Source of the DNA: Micavibrio aeruginosavorus
Lineage (GTDB): Bacteria; Pseudomonadota; Alphaproteobacteria; Micavibrionales; Micavibrionaceae
Direction: 5' to 3'
Assembly (NCBI GenBank): GCA_016432265.1
Contig: CP066681.1
Location: 1,142,342 to 1,206,341, forward strand
DNA: 64,000 nucleotides
The notes below the pieces were generated by a model. The model did not search any database, was not told the DNA's origin, and worked only from the letters and a program-made list of their open reading frames with translations. The stretch's first letter is position 1. The number at the start of each line of letters is the position of its first letter. A program made the translations under genes and the position numbers. Below are positions 18,857 to 28,086 of this stretch, in pieces.

Positions 18857-20026
18857 ATGACAGACGATCCGATTGTGATTGTGGGAATGGCCCGGACGCC
18901 GATGGGCGGTTTTCAGGGCGACTTTGCTTCGTTGACGGCGCCCGATCTTGGCGCGGCGGCGATCAAGGCGGCGGTGGAACGCTCAGGCGTGGCCGCAGAC
19001 GAAATTGACGAAGTTATCATGGGCAATGTGCTTTCCGCCGGATTGGGGCAAGCCCCGGCGCGGCAGGCGTCCATGGGGGCGGGTTTGCCGCAGGCTGCGG
19101 GGTGCACCACGATCAATAAAATGTGTGGCTCCGGCTTGAAGGCTGTGATGCTGGCGCATGATCTCCTGCTCGCGGGAGCCAACAAGATTATGGTCGCAGG
19201 AGGCATGGAAAGCATGACCAACGCGCCTTACCTGCTGCCGAAGGCGCGCGGTGGCTACCGCATGGGTCATGGCCAGATCATGGATCATATGTTCCTTGAT
19301 GGTCTGGAAGATGCCTATGACAAGGGCAAGCTGATGGGCGTCTTTGCCGAGTTGTGCGCGGATAAATACCGTTTTACCCGTGAAGCGCAGGATGAATTCG
19401 CCGTTGAATCCCTCAAGCGGGCGCAGAAGGCTGACTTTTCTGCGGAGATTGCGCCCGTGACAGTGAAGGTCGGTAAAGAGGAAAAACGGATTTTTATAGA
19501 CGAGCAGCCGGGCAAGGCGAAGTTTGAGAAAATTCCTACGCTCAAACCCGCATTCCGCAGTGACGGCACGGTGACGGCAGCCAACGCCAGCTCGATTTCT
19601 GACGGAGCGGCGGCCTTGGTACTGATGAAGCGTTCGCAAGCGCAGGAGCGCGGGGCAAAAATTCTGGCGACGATCCGCGGCCATTCAACCTGCGCCCAGG
19701 AACCGTCATGGTTCACCACGGCTCCGGTCGGGGCGCTGAAAACGCTGGCCGCCAAAACCGGTTGGAACCTGAATCAAGTCGATTTGTTCGAAATCAACGA
19801 GGCCTTTGCCGTTGTTACCATGGCGGCAATGACGGAGCTATCGTTGCCTCACGCCAAGGTGAATGTGCATGGCGGTGCATGCGCTTTGGGGCACCCTATC
19901 GGTGCTTCGGGGGCGCGCGTGCTGGTGACGCTGATCGCGGCGCTTGAAAAATATAACTTGAAACGCGGAATGGCAACGCTTTGTATTGGCGGCGGTGAAG
20001 CTGTGGCTGTGGCCGTGGAGAGATAG
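18857..20026 (+). CDS. Thiolase (acetyl-CoA C-acetyltransferase family)
   Basis: This 389-residue thiolase starts [19 protein letters not shown]. It has the nucleophile Cys90 ([12 protein letters not shown]), the NEAFAVV motif with the active-site Asn-Glu, and the C-terminal [16 protein letters not shown] and CIGGGEAVA with the second His and Cys. It makes or cleaves 3-ketoacyl-CoA. The ATG at 18857 fits the family start. It is followed within 2 nt by an SDR dehydrogenase and then prpB. Cleavage of 2-methylacetoacetyl-CoA to acetyl-CoA and propionyl-CoA is a plausible role, inferred from context. Confidence 0.93.
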   Translation: MTDDPIVIVGMARTPMGGFQGDFASLTAPDLGAAAIKAAVERSGVAADEIDEVIMGNVLSAGLGQAPARQASMGAGLPQAAGCTTINKMCGSGLKAVMLAHDLLLAGANKIMVAGGMESMTNAPYLLPKARGGYRMGHGQIMDHMFLDGLEDAYDKGKLMGVFAELCADKYRFTREAQDEFAVESLKRAQKADFSAEIAPVTVKVGKEEKRIFIDEQPGKAKFEKIPTLKPAFRSDGTVTAANASSISDGAAALVLMKRSQAQERGAKILATIRGHSTCAQEPSWFTTAPVGALKTLAAKTGWNLNQVDLFEINEAFAVVTMAAMTELSLPHAKVNVHGGACALGHPIGASGARVLVTLIAALEKYNLKRGMATLCIGGGEAVAVAVER

Positions 20027-20028
20027 AT

Positions 20029-20781
20029 ATGGATATCAAAGGCGTAACAACGATTATCACCGGCGGCGGATCGGGCATGGGGGCGGAGACGGCGCGGGTC
20101 TTTGCCGGAGCTGGCGCTAAAGTCATTTTGTGGGATATGAACGTTGCTGCTGCGGGATCCGTTGCCGCCGAGATTGGCGGTGTGGCGATTCAGTGCGATG
20201 TGACCAGTGAAGACAGCGTCAAGGCGGCAATCGCAAAATCATCCGGGGCGCGTGTGTTGGTGAATTGCGCGGGCATTCTGGTCGGCAAGCGGATCGTGGG
20301 CAAGGAAGGGCCCGCCGACCTCGATCATTTTATGAAGGTGATCAATGTCAATCTCGTGGGCACATATAACACGATGCGCCTTGTCGCCGGGGAGATGGCG
20401 AAGCTTGATCCCATCGGCCCGGACGCGGCACGCGGCGTCATTATCAATGCCGCTTCGATTGCGGCGTTCGAAGGGCAAATCGGGCAGGTGGCCTATAGCG
20501 CTTCCAAGGGCGGCATCGTCGGCATGACGCTGCCTGCGGCGCGTGATCTGGGCAAGCTCGGTATTCGCGTGATGGCGATTGCGCCGGGGGCGGTGCAAAC
20601 GCCGATGATCGGCACGATTTCACAGGAACTGCAGGACAGCATCGCGGCGAATATCCCCCATCCGTCCCGTATGGCGCGACCGGATGAATTTGCGAAGCTT
20701 GCGCTTCACATCGTCGATAACGATTACCTCAACGGCACCGTCATCCGTCTGGATGGAGCTTCAAGATTGGCGGCGAAATAA
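20029..20781 (+). CDS. Short-chain dehydrogenase (3-hydroxyacyl-CoA dehydrogenase type 2-like)
   Basis: The 250-residue SDR has the cofactor motif TGGGSGMG (residues 11-18), Asp at the end of strand 2 (LWDMN, which favours NAD) and the catalytic pair Tyr156 and Lys160 (YSASKGG) with an upstream Ser. The overall pattern, including [20 protein letters not shown] near the end, resembles HSD17B10-like enzymes that oxidise 3-hydroxyacyl-CoA and 2-methyl-3-hydroxybutyryl-CoA. It is 2 nt from thiolase and its stop overlaps the prpB start (TAATG), so the three are one operon. Confidence 0.9.
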   Translation: MDIKGVTTIITGGGSGMGAETARVFAGAGAKVILWDMNVAAAGSVAAEIGGVAIQCDVTSEDSVKAAIAKSSGARVLVNCAGILVGKRIVGKEGPADLDHFMKVINVNLVGTYNTMRLVAGEMAKLDPIGPDAARGVIINAASIAAFEGQIGQVAYSASKGGIVGMTLPAARDLGKLGIRVMAIAPGAVQTPMIGTISQELQDSIAANIPHPSRMARPDEFAKLALHIVDNDYLNGTVIRLDGASRLAAK

Positions 20782-21644
20782 TGACTCAAGGCAAAAAATT
20801 TCTGAATGCGATCAAAGCCGAAAGGCCTCTGCAAATCGTAGGCGCGATCAACGCCTATTCCGCCTTGCTGGCGCAGCGGGCAGGATTCAAAGCGCTCTAC
20901 CTTTCGGGCGCAGGGGTGGCGAATGCTTCATTTGGGCTGCCTGATCTCGGGATTACGATGCTGAATGATGTGGTTGAAGATGCGCGACGCATCACAGGCC
21001 GTGTCGACTTGCCGTTGCTGGTGGATATCGACACCGGCTGGGGCGGAGCGTTCAATATCGCCCGTACCGTAAGGGAAATGGAACGCGCCGGGGTTGCATG
21101 TGTTCATATCGAGGATCAGGTCAGCCAGAAGCGCTGCGGCCATCGTCCGGGTAAGGAACTGGTCGATCAGTTCGAAATGGGTGACCGGGTCAAGGCCGCG
21201 GTCGATGCGCGTTCAGATCTTCTGATCATGGCGCGTACGGATGCGCTGGCGGGTGAAGGGCTGGATGGCGTTATCGAACGTTGCGTCTATTATGTGGAAT
21301 GTGGTGCCGACATGATCTTTGCCGAGGCCATGACCGACCTTTCACACTATCGGAAAATCAGGGACGCGGTGAAGGTGCCGCTGCTGGCGAATCTCACGGA
21401 ATTCGGTAAAACAGATTACTACACCACGGAGCAACTGGCCGGGGTTGGCGTCGATATGGCGCTTTATCCGCTCTCGGCCTCGCGCTCGATGGCGCGGGCA
21501 GCGGAAAACGTCTATGCCACGATCCGGCGCGATGGCACGCAAAAAGCCGTGGTTGATACGATGCAGACCCGAGAGGAGCTGTATCAGGTGCTGGATTATT
21601 ACGACTATGAACAAAAACTCGACCAGCTTTTTGGGAAGAAATAG
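20781..21644 (+). CDS. prpB: Methylisocitrate lyase
   Basis: PrpB splits 2-methylisocitrate into pyruvate and succinate, the last step of the methylcitrate cycle. The 287-residue protein has the family signature with catalytic Cys119 ([13 protein letters not shown]), the Mg-binding VDIDTGWGG and [14 protein letters not shown]. The usual KRCGHRPNK reads KRCGHRPGK here. Other PEP mutase/isocitrate lyase superfamily members such as oxaloacetate decarboxylase are less likely given prpC and prpD nearby. A strong terminator follows. Confidence 0.93.
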   Translation: MTQGKKFLNAIKAERPLQIVGAINAYSALLAQRAGFKALYLSGAGVANASFGLPDLGITMLNDVVEDARRITGRVDLPLLVDIDTGWGGAFNIARTVREMERAGVACVHIEDQVSQKRCGHRPGKELVDQFEMGDRVKAAVDARSDLLIMARTDALAGEGLDGVIERCVYYVECGADMIFAEAMTDLSHYRKIRDAVKVPLLANLTEFGKTDYYTTEQLAGVGVDMALYPLSASRSMARAAENVYATIRRDGTQKAVVDTMQTREELYQVLDYYDYEQKLDQLFGKK

Positions 21645-21710
21645 GACATGAAGGAAACGAAGGCCGCTTCTGTCGGGTAAGGGAAGTAAGCGCTGCGTCC
21701 GGAAGAACGA

Positions 21711-21740
21711 AAAAGGCCGGTGTTGATCCCGGCCTTTTTT
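21711..21740 (+). terminator. Rho-independent terminator after prpB
   Basis: AAAAGGCCGG (21711-21720) pairs with CCGGCCTTTT (21729-21738) around an 8-nt loop and runs into T residues. Confidence 0.85.
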
Positions 21741-21758
21741 ACTTGCTATGAAATAGCT

Positions 21759-22088
21759 TTATTTCTTTTGTCCCATGCCCGGGGCGTTGATCGGGGCAGG
21801 CGCTTGTGGCTCTGGGGGTGCGGTTTTCAGTGCGGCCGCGCAAATTTGACCGATGCTGGAACCTGAAGCGGGGTTCAGGTTTACCGTTCTTTGCTGGCCG
21901 TTTATGTTGATTGCGCATTCCCGCGGTGCGGCCAGCACGTCAAGAGAGTCATGGTCGCAAAGATCCATGGCCGATATGTTTCCCGGCTCGGGCAGGCCCG
22001 GGCCTTGGGCGCGGGCCAGGCCCATGAGGGTCTGGGCATCGGCCATCAGGCGGAGGGCGCTTTCCGATGTTGCATAAGCTTGCTGCAT
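21759..22088 (-). CDS. Hypothetical protein
   Basis: The 109-residue product is not recognised. It is Ala/Pro rich, has no signal peptide or membrane helix and contains three Cys (residues about 44, 58 and 83). The C-terminus is Pro/Ala-rich (APPEPQAPAPINAPGMG). It lies 30 nt downstream of another small gene on the same strand, so they may be co-transcribed. It has a GGAAGGAA-type ribosome binding site upstream of 22088, which supports translation. Confidence 0.6.
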   Translation of the reverse strand: MQQAYATSESALRLMADAQTLMGLARAQGPGLPEPGNISAMDLCDHDSLDVLAAPRECAININGQQRTVNLNPASGSSIGQICAAALKTAPPEPQAPAPINAPGMGQKK

Positions 22089-22118
22089 AATCTTGTTCCT
22101 TCCTCTTGTCCTTATACT

Positions 22119-22538
22119 TTACCGTCTGACGATCAGGTTGACTGAGTGCACCAGTTTCTGGTCGTTGGCCGATTCCAGCCTTTTTTGACCTTTGCGCGTG
22201 ATCAGGTAGACACGCCGCGCCTTTTCAAAGTCTATGACATGGCTCTCAGGCAATTCCAGGGCCAGTTCAGCTACGGCCCCGCCCATTTGCACGATGGCCA
22301 GTTTCTTGGTTCCGGCATCCCACTCCAGCCATGAGGGGATATCGCTGAAAAAGAAATCCACCGAAAGAACGATCCGGTCATCTTCTTTCAGTAGTAACGC
22401 ATCGGCCCCCAGCGGGCCATGAAATCCTTGATCCTGCTTCAAAAGACGCTCCGGCACCGCTTCCAGCGGCAAAATATCGCTCTTATGACCTTTTAACAAA
22501 TAACGGAAAAAGGTTAAGATTTTATTGAAAATAGACAA
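22119..22538 (-). CDS. Hypothetical protein
   Basis: The 139-residue protein is not recognised. Its N-terminus is amphipathic to hydrophobic (MSIFNKILTFFRYLLKG), and the rest looks like a small globular beta-rich domain with conserved-looking WLEWDAGTKKLAIVQMGG. There is no clear signal peptide. It is divergent from prpC and upstream of the 109-residue gene. A membrane-associated cytoplasmic protein is possible. Confidence 0.6.
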   Translation of the reverse strand: MSIFNKILTFFRYLLKGHKSDILPLEAVPERLLKQDQGFHGPLGADALLLKEDDRIVLSVDFFFSDIPSWLEWDAGTKKLAIVQMGGAVAELALELPESHVIDFEKARRVYLITRKGQKRLESANDQKLVHSVNLIVRR

Positions 22539-22659
22539 GATGGCTGCACCGGAGGGCGTAATGGATTCAAGGGGAGAAAATACATATCTCCTCTAGGATA
22601 TTGGGTGAAGTCGCTCTAATCTTCAATCGGATTTTAATTGTGATAATGAGGTTAATATC

Positions 22660-23811
22660 ATGACAGGGAGTTCAGCCGCCGTGGCCGTGCCGGGCGTTAA
22701 GAAAAAAACCGGCGGTCTGGCCGGGGTTGTGGCCGGGGAAACCGGAATTTCAGCGGCAGGCGGGGCGCATACGCTCGAATATCGCGGTTATTCGATTTAC
22801 GAACTGGCTGAGCATGCCGAATTTGAGGAAGTGGCGTATTTGCTGCTGTACGGGGAACTGCCGACTGCGCGCGAACTTAAACATTATAAGAACAACCTTG
22901 CCAATCAGCGCGATTTGCCTGCGGCTTTGAAGGCTGTGTTGGAGATGATTCCGGCGAACGCGCACCCGATGGACGTGATGCGCACGGCGACGTCTTTTTT
23001 GGGCAATCTGGAGCCTGAGGCCAAAAATCACGATCAGGTCGCCGTTGTCAACCGTCTACTGGCGGCGTATCCGGCGATTCTGGCCTACTGGTGGCATTTC
23101 ACGCGCAGCGGCAAAAAAATAAATTGCATGACGCAGGGCGAGGGAATCGCCGATCATTTTCTGACGCTGCTGCATGGAAAGGCGCCGTCCGAACTGCATA
23201 AGAAGGCGATGAACGTCTCGCTGATCTTGTATGCCGAGCATGAATTTAATGCATCGACTTTTACCGCTCGCATCATAACCTCAACGATGGCCGATATATA
23301 TTCAGCCGTGACTGGGGCGATTGGCGCGTTGCGCGGCCCGTTGCATGGCGGGGCAAACGAGGCGGCTATGGAACTGATCGAAAAATTCAAAACGCCGGAA
23401 GAAGCTGTCGCGGGCGTCAGGAAGATGATGACGGAAAAACAGTTGATCATGGGTTTCGGACACCGCGTCTATACTGAGGCCGATCCACGCAATGTTGTTA
23501 TCAAATCATGGTCGAAAAAGCTGGCTGACGCTGCCGGGAATAAAACGTTGTATCCCGTGTCCGAAGCGATCGAGATGCTGATGTGGGATGAGAAGCATCT
23601 CTTCCCCAATCTCGACTTCTATTCGGCCTCCAGTTACCATTTCATGGGCATTCCGACGCCGATGTTCACGCCGATTTTTGTGATGTCGCGCATCAGCGGA
23701 TGGGCGGCGCATATCTTCGAACAGCGCGCGAATAACAAACTGATTCGCCCGAATGCCGATTATACAGGGCCAAAGACAAGGGCCTTTGTGCCTGTCGGCC
23801 AGCGCGGATAG
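22660..23811 (+). CDS. prpC: 2-methylcitrate synthase / citrate synthase family
   Basis: The 383-residue protein condenses propionyl-CoA (or acetyl-CoA) with oxaloacetate. It has the catalytic His in GPLHGGANEAAMELI, the second His in MGFGHRVYTEADPR, and the Asp-containing segment NLDFYSASSYHFMGIP. The N-terminal half (LEYRGYSIYELAEHAEFEEVA, then HPMDVMRT) resembles PrpC more than housekeeping GltA. The nearby prpB and prpD support the methylcitrate role. The ATG at 22660 has a TGAGG site upstream. Confidence 0.92.
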   Translation: MTGSSAAVAVPGVKKKTGGLAGVVAGETGISAAGGAHTLEYRGYSIYELAEHAEFEEVAYLLLYGELPTARELKHYKNNLANQRDLPAALKAVLEMIPANAHPMDVMRTATSFLGNLEPEAKNHDQVAVVNRLLAAYPAILAYWWHFTRSGKKINCMTQGEGIADHFLTLLHGKAPSELHKKAMNVSLILYAEHEFNASTFTARIITSTMADIYSAVTGAIGALRGPLHGGANEAAMELIEKFKTPEEAVAGVRKMMTEKQLIMGFGHRVYTEADPRNVVIKSWSKKLADAAGNKTLYPVSEAIEMLMWDEKHLFPNLDFYSASSYHFMGIPTPMFTPIFVMSRISGWAAHIFEQRANNKLIRPNADYTGPKTRAFVPVGQRG

Positions 23812-23819
23812 GGTTTGAA

Positions 23820-24479
23820 TTGAGTCTCGAATTTTTTGTTTCCGCCTTCGTCAGCTTGTTTGTTGTCGTCGATCCGTTTGGCACAGCGGCTGTGTTCGCC
23901 GTTCTCGCGCAAGGGATGGATCGCAACCGTCAACGCCGCGTTGCCGTTAAGGCGATGCTGATTGCTTTGGGAATTTTGCTGACCTTCAGTTTGACCGGGC
24001 GGGCGCTGCTTGAATACATGCATATCTCGCTGGATGCTTTCCGGGTGGCAGGCGGTCTGCTTTTGTTTATCACGGCTTTCCGCATGATCATGGGGTTCCA
24101 CGATCCCGATCAGTTGAATTCGGAAAAAACAGCATACAAAGATCGTAGCGATATCGCTGTGTTCCCGCTGGCCATTCCCATGCTGGCGGGGCCCGGGGTG
24201 ATGACGGCGGTTATCATGTTCTCAACGGCTGCGCAGGACGTAGCCAGCCATGTGCAGGTAACGGTGGCGATTGTTCTGGTGCAGATTGTGGGGCTGTTCA
24301 GCCTGTTAGGCGCCGCGCGGCTTAGTCGCTTCTTCGGGACAACGGGCAACAGCATCATTGCGCGCATCATGGGCATTTTGCTGGCGGCGATGGCGGTGCA
24401 ATTTATGGCCGATGGCATTACCGAGTTATTCCGTCTGCGCGATTTCCCTTCGCCCGTTCCGGATATCATGCAAGGCTGA
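23820..24479 (+). CDS. MarC-family integral membrane protein
   Basis: The 219-residue protein has about six membrane helices and the MarC signatures FVVVDPFGTAAVF near the N-terminus, PLAIPMLAGPGVMTAVI in the middle, and IIARIMGILLAAMAVQF near the end. MarC/UPF0056 proteins have no settled function, and the old multiple-antibiotic-resistance name is not supported by later work. Translation probably starts at TTG 23820, 8 nt after the prpC stop, so it is likely coupled to prpC. Confidence 0.88.
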   Translation: MSLEFFVSAFVSLFVVVDPFGTAAVFAVLAQGMDRNRQRRVAVKAMLIALGILLTFSLTGRALLEYMHISLDAFRVAGGLLLFITAFRMIMGFHDPDQLNSEKTAYKDRSDIAVFPLAIPMLAGPGVMTAVIMFSTAAQDVASHVQVTVAIVLVQIVGLFSLLGAARLSRFFGTTGNSIIARIMGILLAAMAVQFMADGITELFRLRDFPSPVPDIMQG

Positions 24480-24487
24480 TCCTTGTC

Positions 24488-25210
24488 TTAAGGAGTATGC
24501 CCGGGTAAAGCTTTCGGGCGGGGCGGAGCGATCATGGATGCGATAAGTTGTTTGGCCTTTTCCATTGTATCCACGACGATATCGGCGCCATTGGCCCGCA
24601 GGGCGGAGTCGTAGCCCGGCAGGCGGTGCTGGCCGCCGCTATAGCCAATGACAAACATTCCCGCTGCGCGTCCGGCTTGTGTTCCAGTGGGGCTATCGTC
24701 CAGCACGATGCAATCCGCCGGATTTTTTCCCCCCAGTTGCTGCAGGGCGTACAAAAAAACGTCGGGTGCTGGTTTTGGTTTGCCGCCAACATGATCCTTG
24801 TTGTAAAGGTGCGGCGCAAAAACATCATGCAGTCCTACATTCCGAAGCTTGCGGCACATGGAGTCGTATTCGCCGTTCGATGCGACGGCCTTGGGAATTC
24901 CGGCATTATCAAGCAGGGTGATGATTTCTGCGACGTTCTCAACCTGTTTCAGGTGATGCAGACCTTGGTGAACATAGTTCGCCGTCAGCAAATCATTGAT
25001 ATTGGGGGGCAAGTCGCGACCGCATTGCTTTTGCGAGGCATCATTGAGTGCCGCCACCAACGCCGCCCGGGTTTTGCCCGAAATCAGGGCGGCGTATTCC
25101 GGTACGGTAAAATGCAGACCGAATTGGGCAAGGAACGCCGGGTCGTGGAGGACTGCCGTTTCCTCGCTATTGACCAGAATGCCATCGTTGTCGAAAAGCA
25201 CATATTTCAT
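24488..25210 (-). CDS. HAD-superfamily hydrolase (subfamily IA)
   Basis: The 240-residue protein has HAD motif I FDNDGILVNSEE (nucleophile Asp7, acid Asp9), motif II Ser/Thr in AVASNGEYD, motif III Lys in GGKPKPAPDVFLYAL and motif IV VLDDSPTGTQAG. A helical cap lies between residues 15 and 90. This is the beta-phosphoglucomutase/phosphoglycolate phosphatase-like group. The substrate is unknown. It converges on the marC gene with only 8 nt between the stops. Confidence 0.88.
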   Translation of the reverse strand: MKYVLFDNDGILVNSEETAVLHDPAFLAQFGLHFTVPEYAALISGKTRAALVAALNDASQKQCGRDLPPNINDLLTANYVHQGLHHLKQVENVAEIITLLDNAGIPKAVASNGEYDSMCRKLRNVGLHDVFAPHLYNKDHVGGKPKPAPDVFLYALQQLGGKNPADCIVLDDSPTGTQAGRAAGMFVIGYSGGQHRLPGYDSALRANGADIVVDTMEKAKQLIASMIAPPRPKALPGHTP

Positions 25211-25337
25211 GATTACAGATTATGGCATATTTCCTTGTGTGTACAGGGGGCAAGGAGCGATGCTCAGGGCTGACATGTCACCCTAAATCCATTAGTCTGT
25301 TCGCGGCTTACATCGAAATGTTTGAACGAGGGAAATC

Positions 25338-26771
25338 ATGGGTTTTGCTGCACATGCTCACAACGTTGACCTGAACGAGCGCCCGGCTCCTGACAAAGTG
25401 CTGACCGACATCGCCGACTACGTCACGGGTTATAAGATCGCCAGTGAAGAAGCCTATCGCACGGCGCGTTATTGCCTGATGGACACTCTTGCCTGCGGGA
25501 TCATGGCGCTGCAATTTCCGGCCTGCGCGAAAATGCTTGGGCCTATCGTTCCCGGCACGGTTGTGCCGAACGGGGTCAAGGTGCCGGGAACGTCGCACGT
25601 GCTGGATCCGGTGAAGGGGGCTTTTGATATCGGCTGCATGGTACGCTGGCTTGATTTTAACGATACATGGCTGGCGGCTGAATGGGGGCACCCGTCCGAT
25701 AATCTCGGCGCCATTCTTGCTGTGGCCCAGATGTACCCCGACATGACCATGAAGGATGTCCTGACGGCGATGATCAAGGCGCATGAGATTCAGGGCTGTC
25801 TTGCGCTGGAAAATTCATTCAACAAGGTTGGTCTTGACCATGTCGTGCTGGTCAAGGTGGCATCGACAGCGGTGGCGGCGCAGATGATGGGGGGCAGCTA
25901 CGACCAGATCGTCGATGCGCTCTCCCATGCATGGGTGGACGGGCAGTCTTTGCGGACTTATCGCCATGCGCCGAATGCGGGGCCGCGCAAGTCATGGGCG
26001 GCGGGCGATGCCACCAGCCGGGCCGTGCGTCTGGCGCAAATTGTGGTGCAGCAAGGCCAGATGGGTTATCCCGGCGTGCTGACCGCGCAGAAATGGGGTT
26101 TCTATGACGTGTTGTTCAAAGGGCAGCCGTTCAAATTCCAGCGCCCTTACGGCTCCTATGTGATGGAGCAGATATTGTTCAAGATTTCCTATCCGGCTGA
26201 ATTTCACAGCCAGACGGCGGTGGAATGCGCGGTCAAGCTGCATCCGCTGGTCAAGGATCGTTTGAGCGATATCGAGTATATCCAGCTCACCACGCACGAG
26301 GCCGCCATCCGTATCATCTCGAAAACAGGGCCGCTGCATAATCCGGCCGACCGGGATCATTGCCTGCAATACATGGTGGCCGTGCCGCTGATCAAGGGTA
26401 ACCTGGTTGCCGAAGATTATGAAGATGACGCCGCCGGAGACCCGCGGATCGAACGCCTGCGCTCTTTGATGCGCGTGGCTGAAGATGCGCGTTACTCCCG
26501 CGAATACCACGAGCCTGATAAGCGCAGTATAGCGAACGCTATCCAGATTTTCTTCAAGGATGGCAGTAGCACGGAGAAAGTCGAAATCGAATACCCGGTG
26601 GGCCATCGCCGCCGCCGTGAAGAAGGTATTCCGTTGCTGGAAGCCAAGTTCGAAGCTGCGCTCAAAGCTCACTACAAACCCGCGCAGGTACAGGCCATTA
26701 TTGATATGTGTCGCGATCAGCAAAAACTCGAAACCATGAAAATCGGCGACTTTATAAAAGCCTGGGTCTAA
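25338..26771 (+). CDS. prpD: 2-methylcitrate dehydratase (MmgE/PrpD family)
   Basis: PrpD dehydrates 2-methylcitrate to 2-methylaconitate. The 477-residue protein starts its family domain near residue 18 ([13 protein letters not shown]) and has the family segments [48 protein letters not shown] and [15 protein letters not shown]. The length agrees with PrpD. It has a GAGGGA site 5 nt before the ATG. It is separated from prpC by marC and the HAD gene, so the cycle genes form three transcription units. A terminator follows. Confidence 0.93.
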   Translation: MGFAAHAHNVDLNERPAPDKVLTDIADYVTGYKIASEEAYRTARYCLMDTLACGIMALQFPACAKMLGPIVPGTVVPNGVKVPGTSHVLDPVKGAFDIGCMVRWLDFNDTWLAAEWGHPSDNLGAILAVAQMYPDMTMKDVLTAMIKAHEIQGCLALENSFNKVGLDHVVLVKVASTAVAAQMMGGSYDQIVDALSHAWVDGQSLRTYRHAPNAGPRKSWAAGDATSRAVRLAQIVVQQGQMGYPGVLTAQKWGFYDVLFKGQPFKFQRPYGSYVMEQILFKISYPAEFHSQTAVECAVKLHPLVKDRLSDIEYIQLTTHEAAIRIISKTGPLHNPADRDHCLQYMVAVPLIKGNLVAEDYEDDAAGDPRIERLRSLMRVAEDARYSREYHEPDKRSIANAIQIFFKDGSSTEKVEIEYPVGHRRRREEGIPLLEAKFEAALKAHYKPAQVQAIIDMCRDQQKLETMKIGDFIKAWV

Positions 26772-26799
26772 ATCGCGATCGCAACCTTGGGCAATAAAG

Positions 26800-26834
26800 A
26801 ATCGCGCCGCGTGCGGCCCCGGCGCGATTTTTCT
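26800..26834. terminator. Terminator between prpD and greA
   Basis: AATCGCGCC (26800-26808) pairs with GGCGCGATT (26821-26829) and is followed by TTTCTT. It lies between convergent genes and could work for both strands. Confidence 0.75.
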
Positions 26835-26846
26835 TATCCATCAGCG

Positions 26847-27320
26847 CTATTCGTAAATAACTTCGATGATTTCATAAGAGCGCAAACCCTGTGGCGTGCG
26901 GACTTCTACGCTATCGCCTTTTGATTTCCCGATCAGGGCCTTGGCGATGGGGGCATGCAAAGAGATCATGCCGTTGTCGGCATCGGCTTCGTAATGTCCG
27001 ACGATCTGGTACGATACTTCAACGTCTGTATCTTCATCCACAATGACAACGCGCGCGCCGAACCTGACGGTGTGGCCACTCATGCTGGAGGGATCGATAA
27101 TCTGAACGGCGGAAATGACGGACTCAAGCTCCTGAATGCGGCCCTCGATAAAGCTTTGCCTCTCTTTGGCAGCGCTGTATTCGGCGTTTTCTGAAAGATC
27201 GCCATGGGCGCGGGCTTCGGCAATGGCTTGTATGACTGCCGGGCGTTCCACACTCTTGAGGTTTTTGAGTTCTTTCTCCAAAGCGGCGGCGCCGGCCCGG
27301 GTCATGGGGATCTTGTCCAT
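26847..27320 (-). CDS. greA: Transcription elongation factor GreA
   Basis: GreA rescues stalled RNA polymerase by stimulating transcript cleavage. The 157-residue protein begins [19 protein letters not shown] with the N-terminal coiled coil. Its tip has the acidic pair in [16 protein letters not shown] (Asp-Leu-Ser-Glu). The C-terminal FKBP-like domain holds SPIGKALIGK-type residues ([19 protein letters not shown]). Length and motifs match GreA. It stands upstream of an EF-hand gene and downstream of carB on the same strand, an arrangement with carB common in Alphaproteobacteria. Confidence 0.97.
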   Translation of the reverse strand: MDKIPMTRAGAAALEKELKNLKSVERPAVIQAIAEARAHGDLSENAEYSAAKERQSFIEGRIQELESVISAVQIIDPSSMSGHTVRFGARVVIVDEDTDVEVSYQIVGHYEADADNGMISLHAPIAKALIGKSKGDSVEVRTPQGLRSYEIIEVIYE

Positions 27321-27440
27321 TCTTAGTCTCTCATCTCTTCGCTTGTATAAAAGTCAAAAGCCCGCCAGAACAAATGTGGCGGGGCAGCAATTACTTTCTA
27401 CGAATTGAATATAACATGCTTGAGCGGGACGTCAACAGCT

Positions 27441-27830
27441 TTAGGATCGACGCCCCAGGCGCACATATAGTTCCGAATAATCCTCGATTTCATGCCGTTC
27501 CACCAAATGATCGCCGTCGGCGTCGAGAGCGTTGAACAAGGCCTGCCCTTTGCCGTTCATGGAGTTAGTAAATTCCTGATTCGTGATCACGGAGTCTTGA
27601 TCCTGGTCAAGATTGTCGAACAACCTGTTGAACATTCTGTCTTTCTGCGAACGGTGGATTTCTTGTTGGAAAGCGGCAGGTTGAAGGGGAGAGTTTTCTT
27701 CCAACGTCATCTGGTGGTATTCATCCATGCTGATCAGGCGCACGCCTATCGGCAGAATCGCTTCAGCCGCGCAGGCCTCTTCAGCATGCATGATGACTAT
27801 AGCAAGTAACGCGAAAAGGAAAAATTTCAT
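27441..27830 (-). CDS. Secreted EF-hand calcium-binding protein
   Basis: The 129-residue protein has a Sec-type signal (residues 1-22, ending CAA). Two EF-hand loops follow: DQDQDSVITNQE (75-86) and DADGDHLVERHE (103-114), each with acidic residues at positions 1, 3, 5 and 12. It is probably a small periplasmic calcium-binding protein. Similar EF-hand proteins are common in Alphaproteobacteria, without a defined role. It lies between carB and greA on the same strand. Confidence 0.8.
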   Translation of the reverse strand: MKFFLFALLAIVIMHAEEACAAEAILPIGVRLISMDEYHQMTLEENSPLQPAAFQQEIHRSQKDRMFNRLFDNLDQDQDSVITNQEFTNSMNGKGQALFNALDADGDHLVERHEIEDYSELYVRLGRRS

Positions 27831-28086
27831 AACCCAAACCCTGCCCGCTGATATTTTCTGTGTTCCTGAAACATGAACCCTGTTACGCCGTGACGATCCC
27901 CATCGTTACTTTCAGGATAATGCTGCAAAGCTTAATCAAAGCTTTCTATAAGCGCGATTGATTTGCACATCGGTATGCACATTCCCTATCTGAGGGGTGT
28001 GAGTGATGAGAGTGTGGTAATCAATCACCGTTATTTACGATTCATCGCATTTTATGCGGGTTTATCGATTGTCTTTGCATGCCCGG

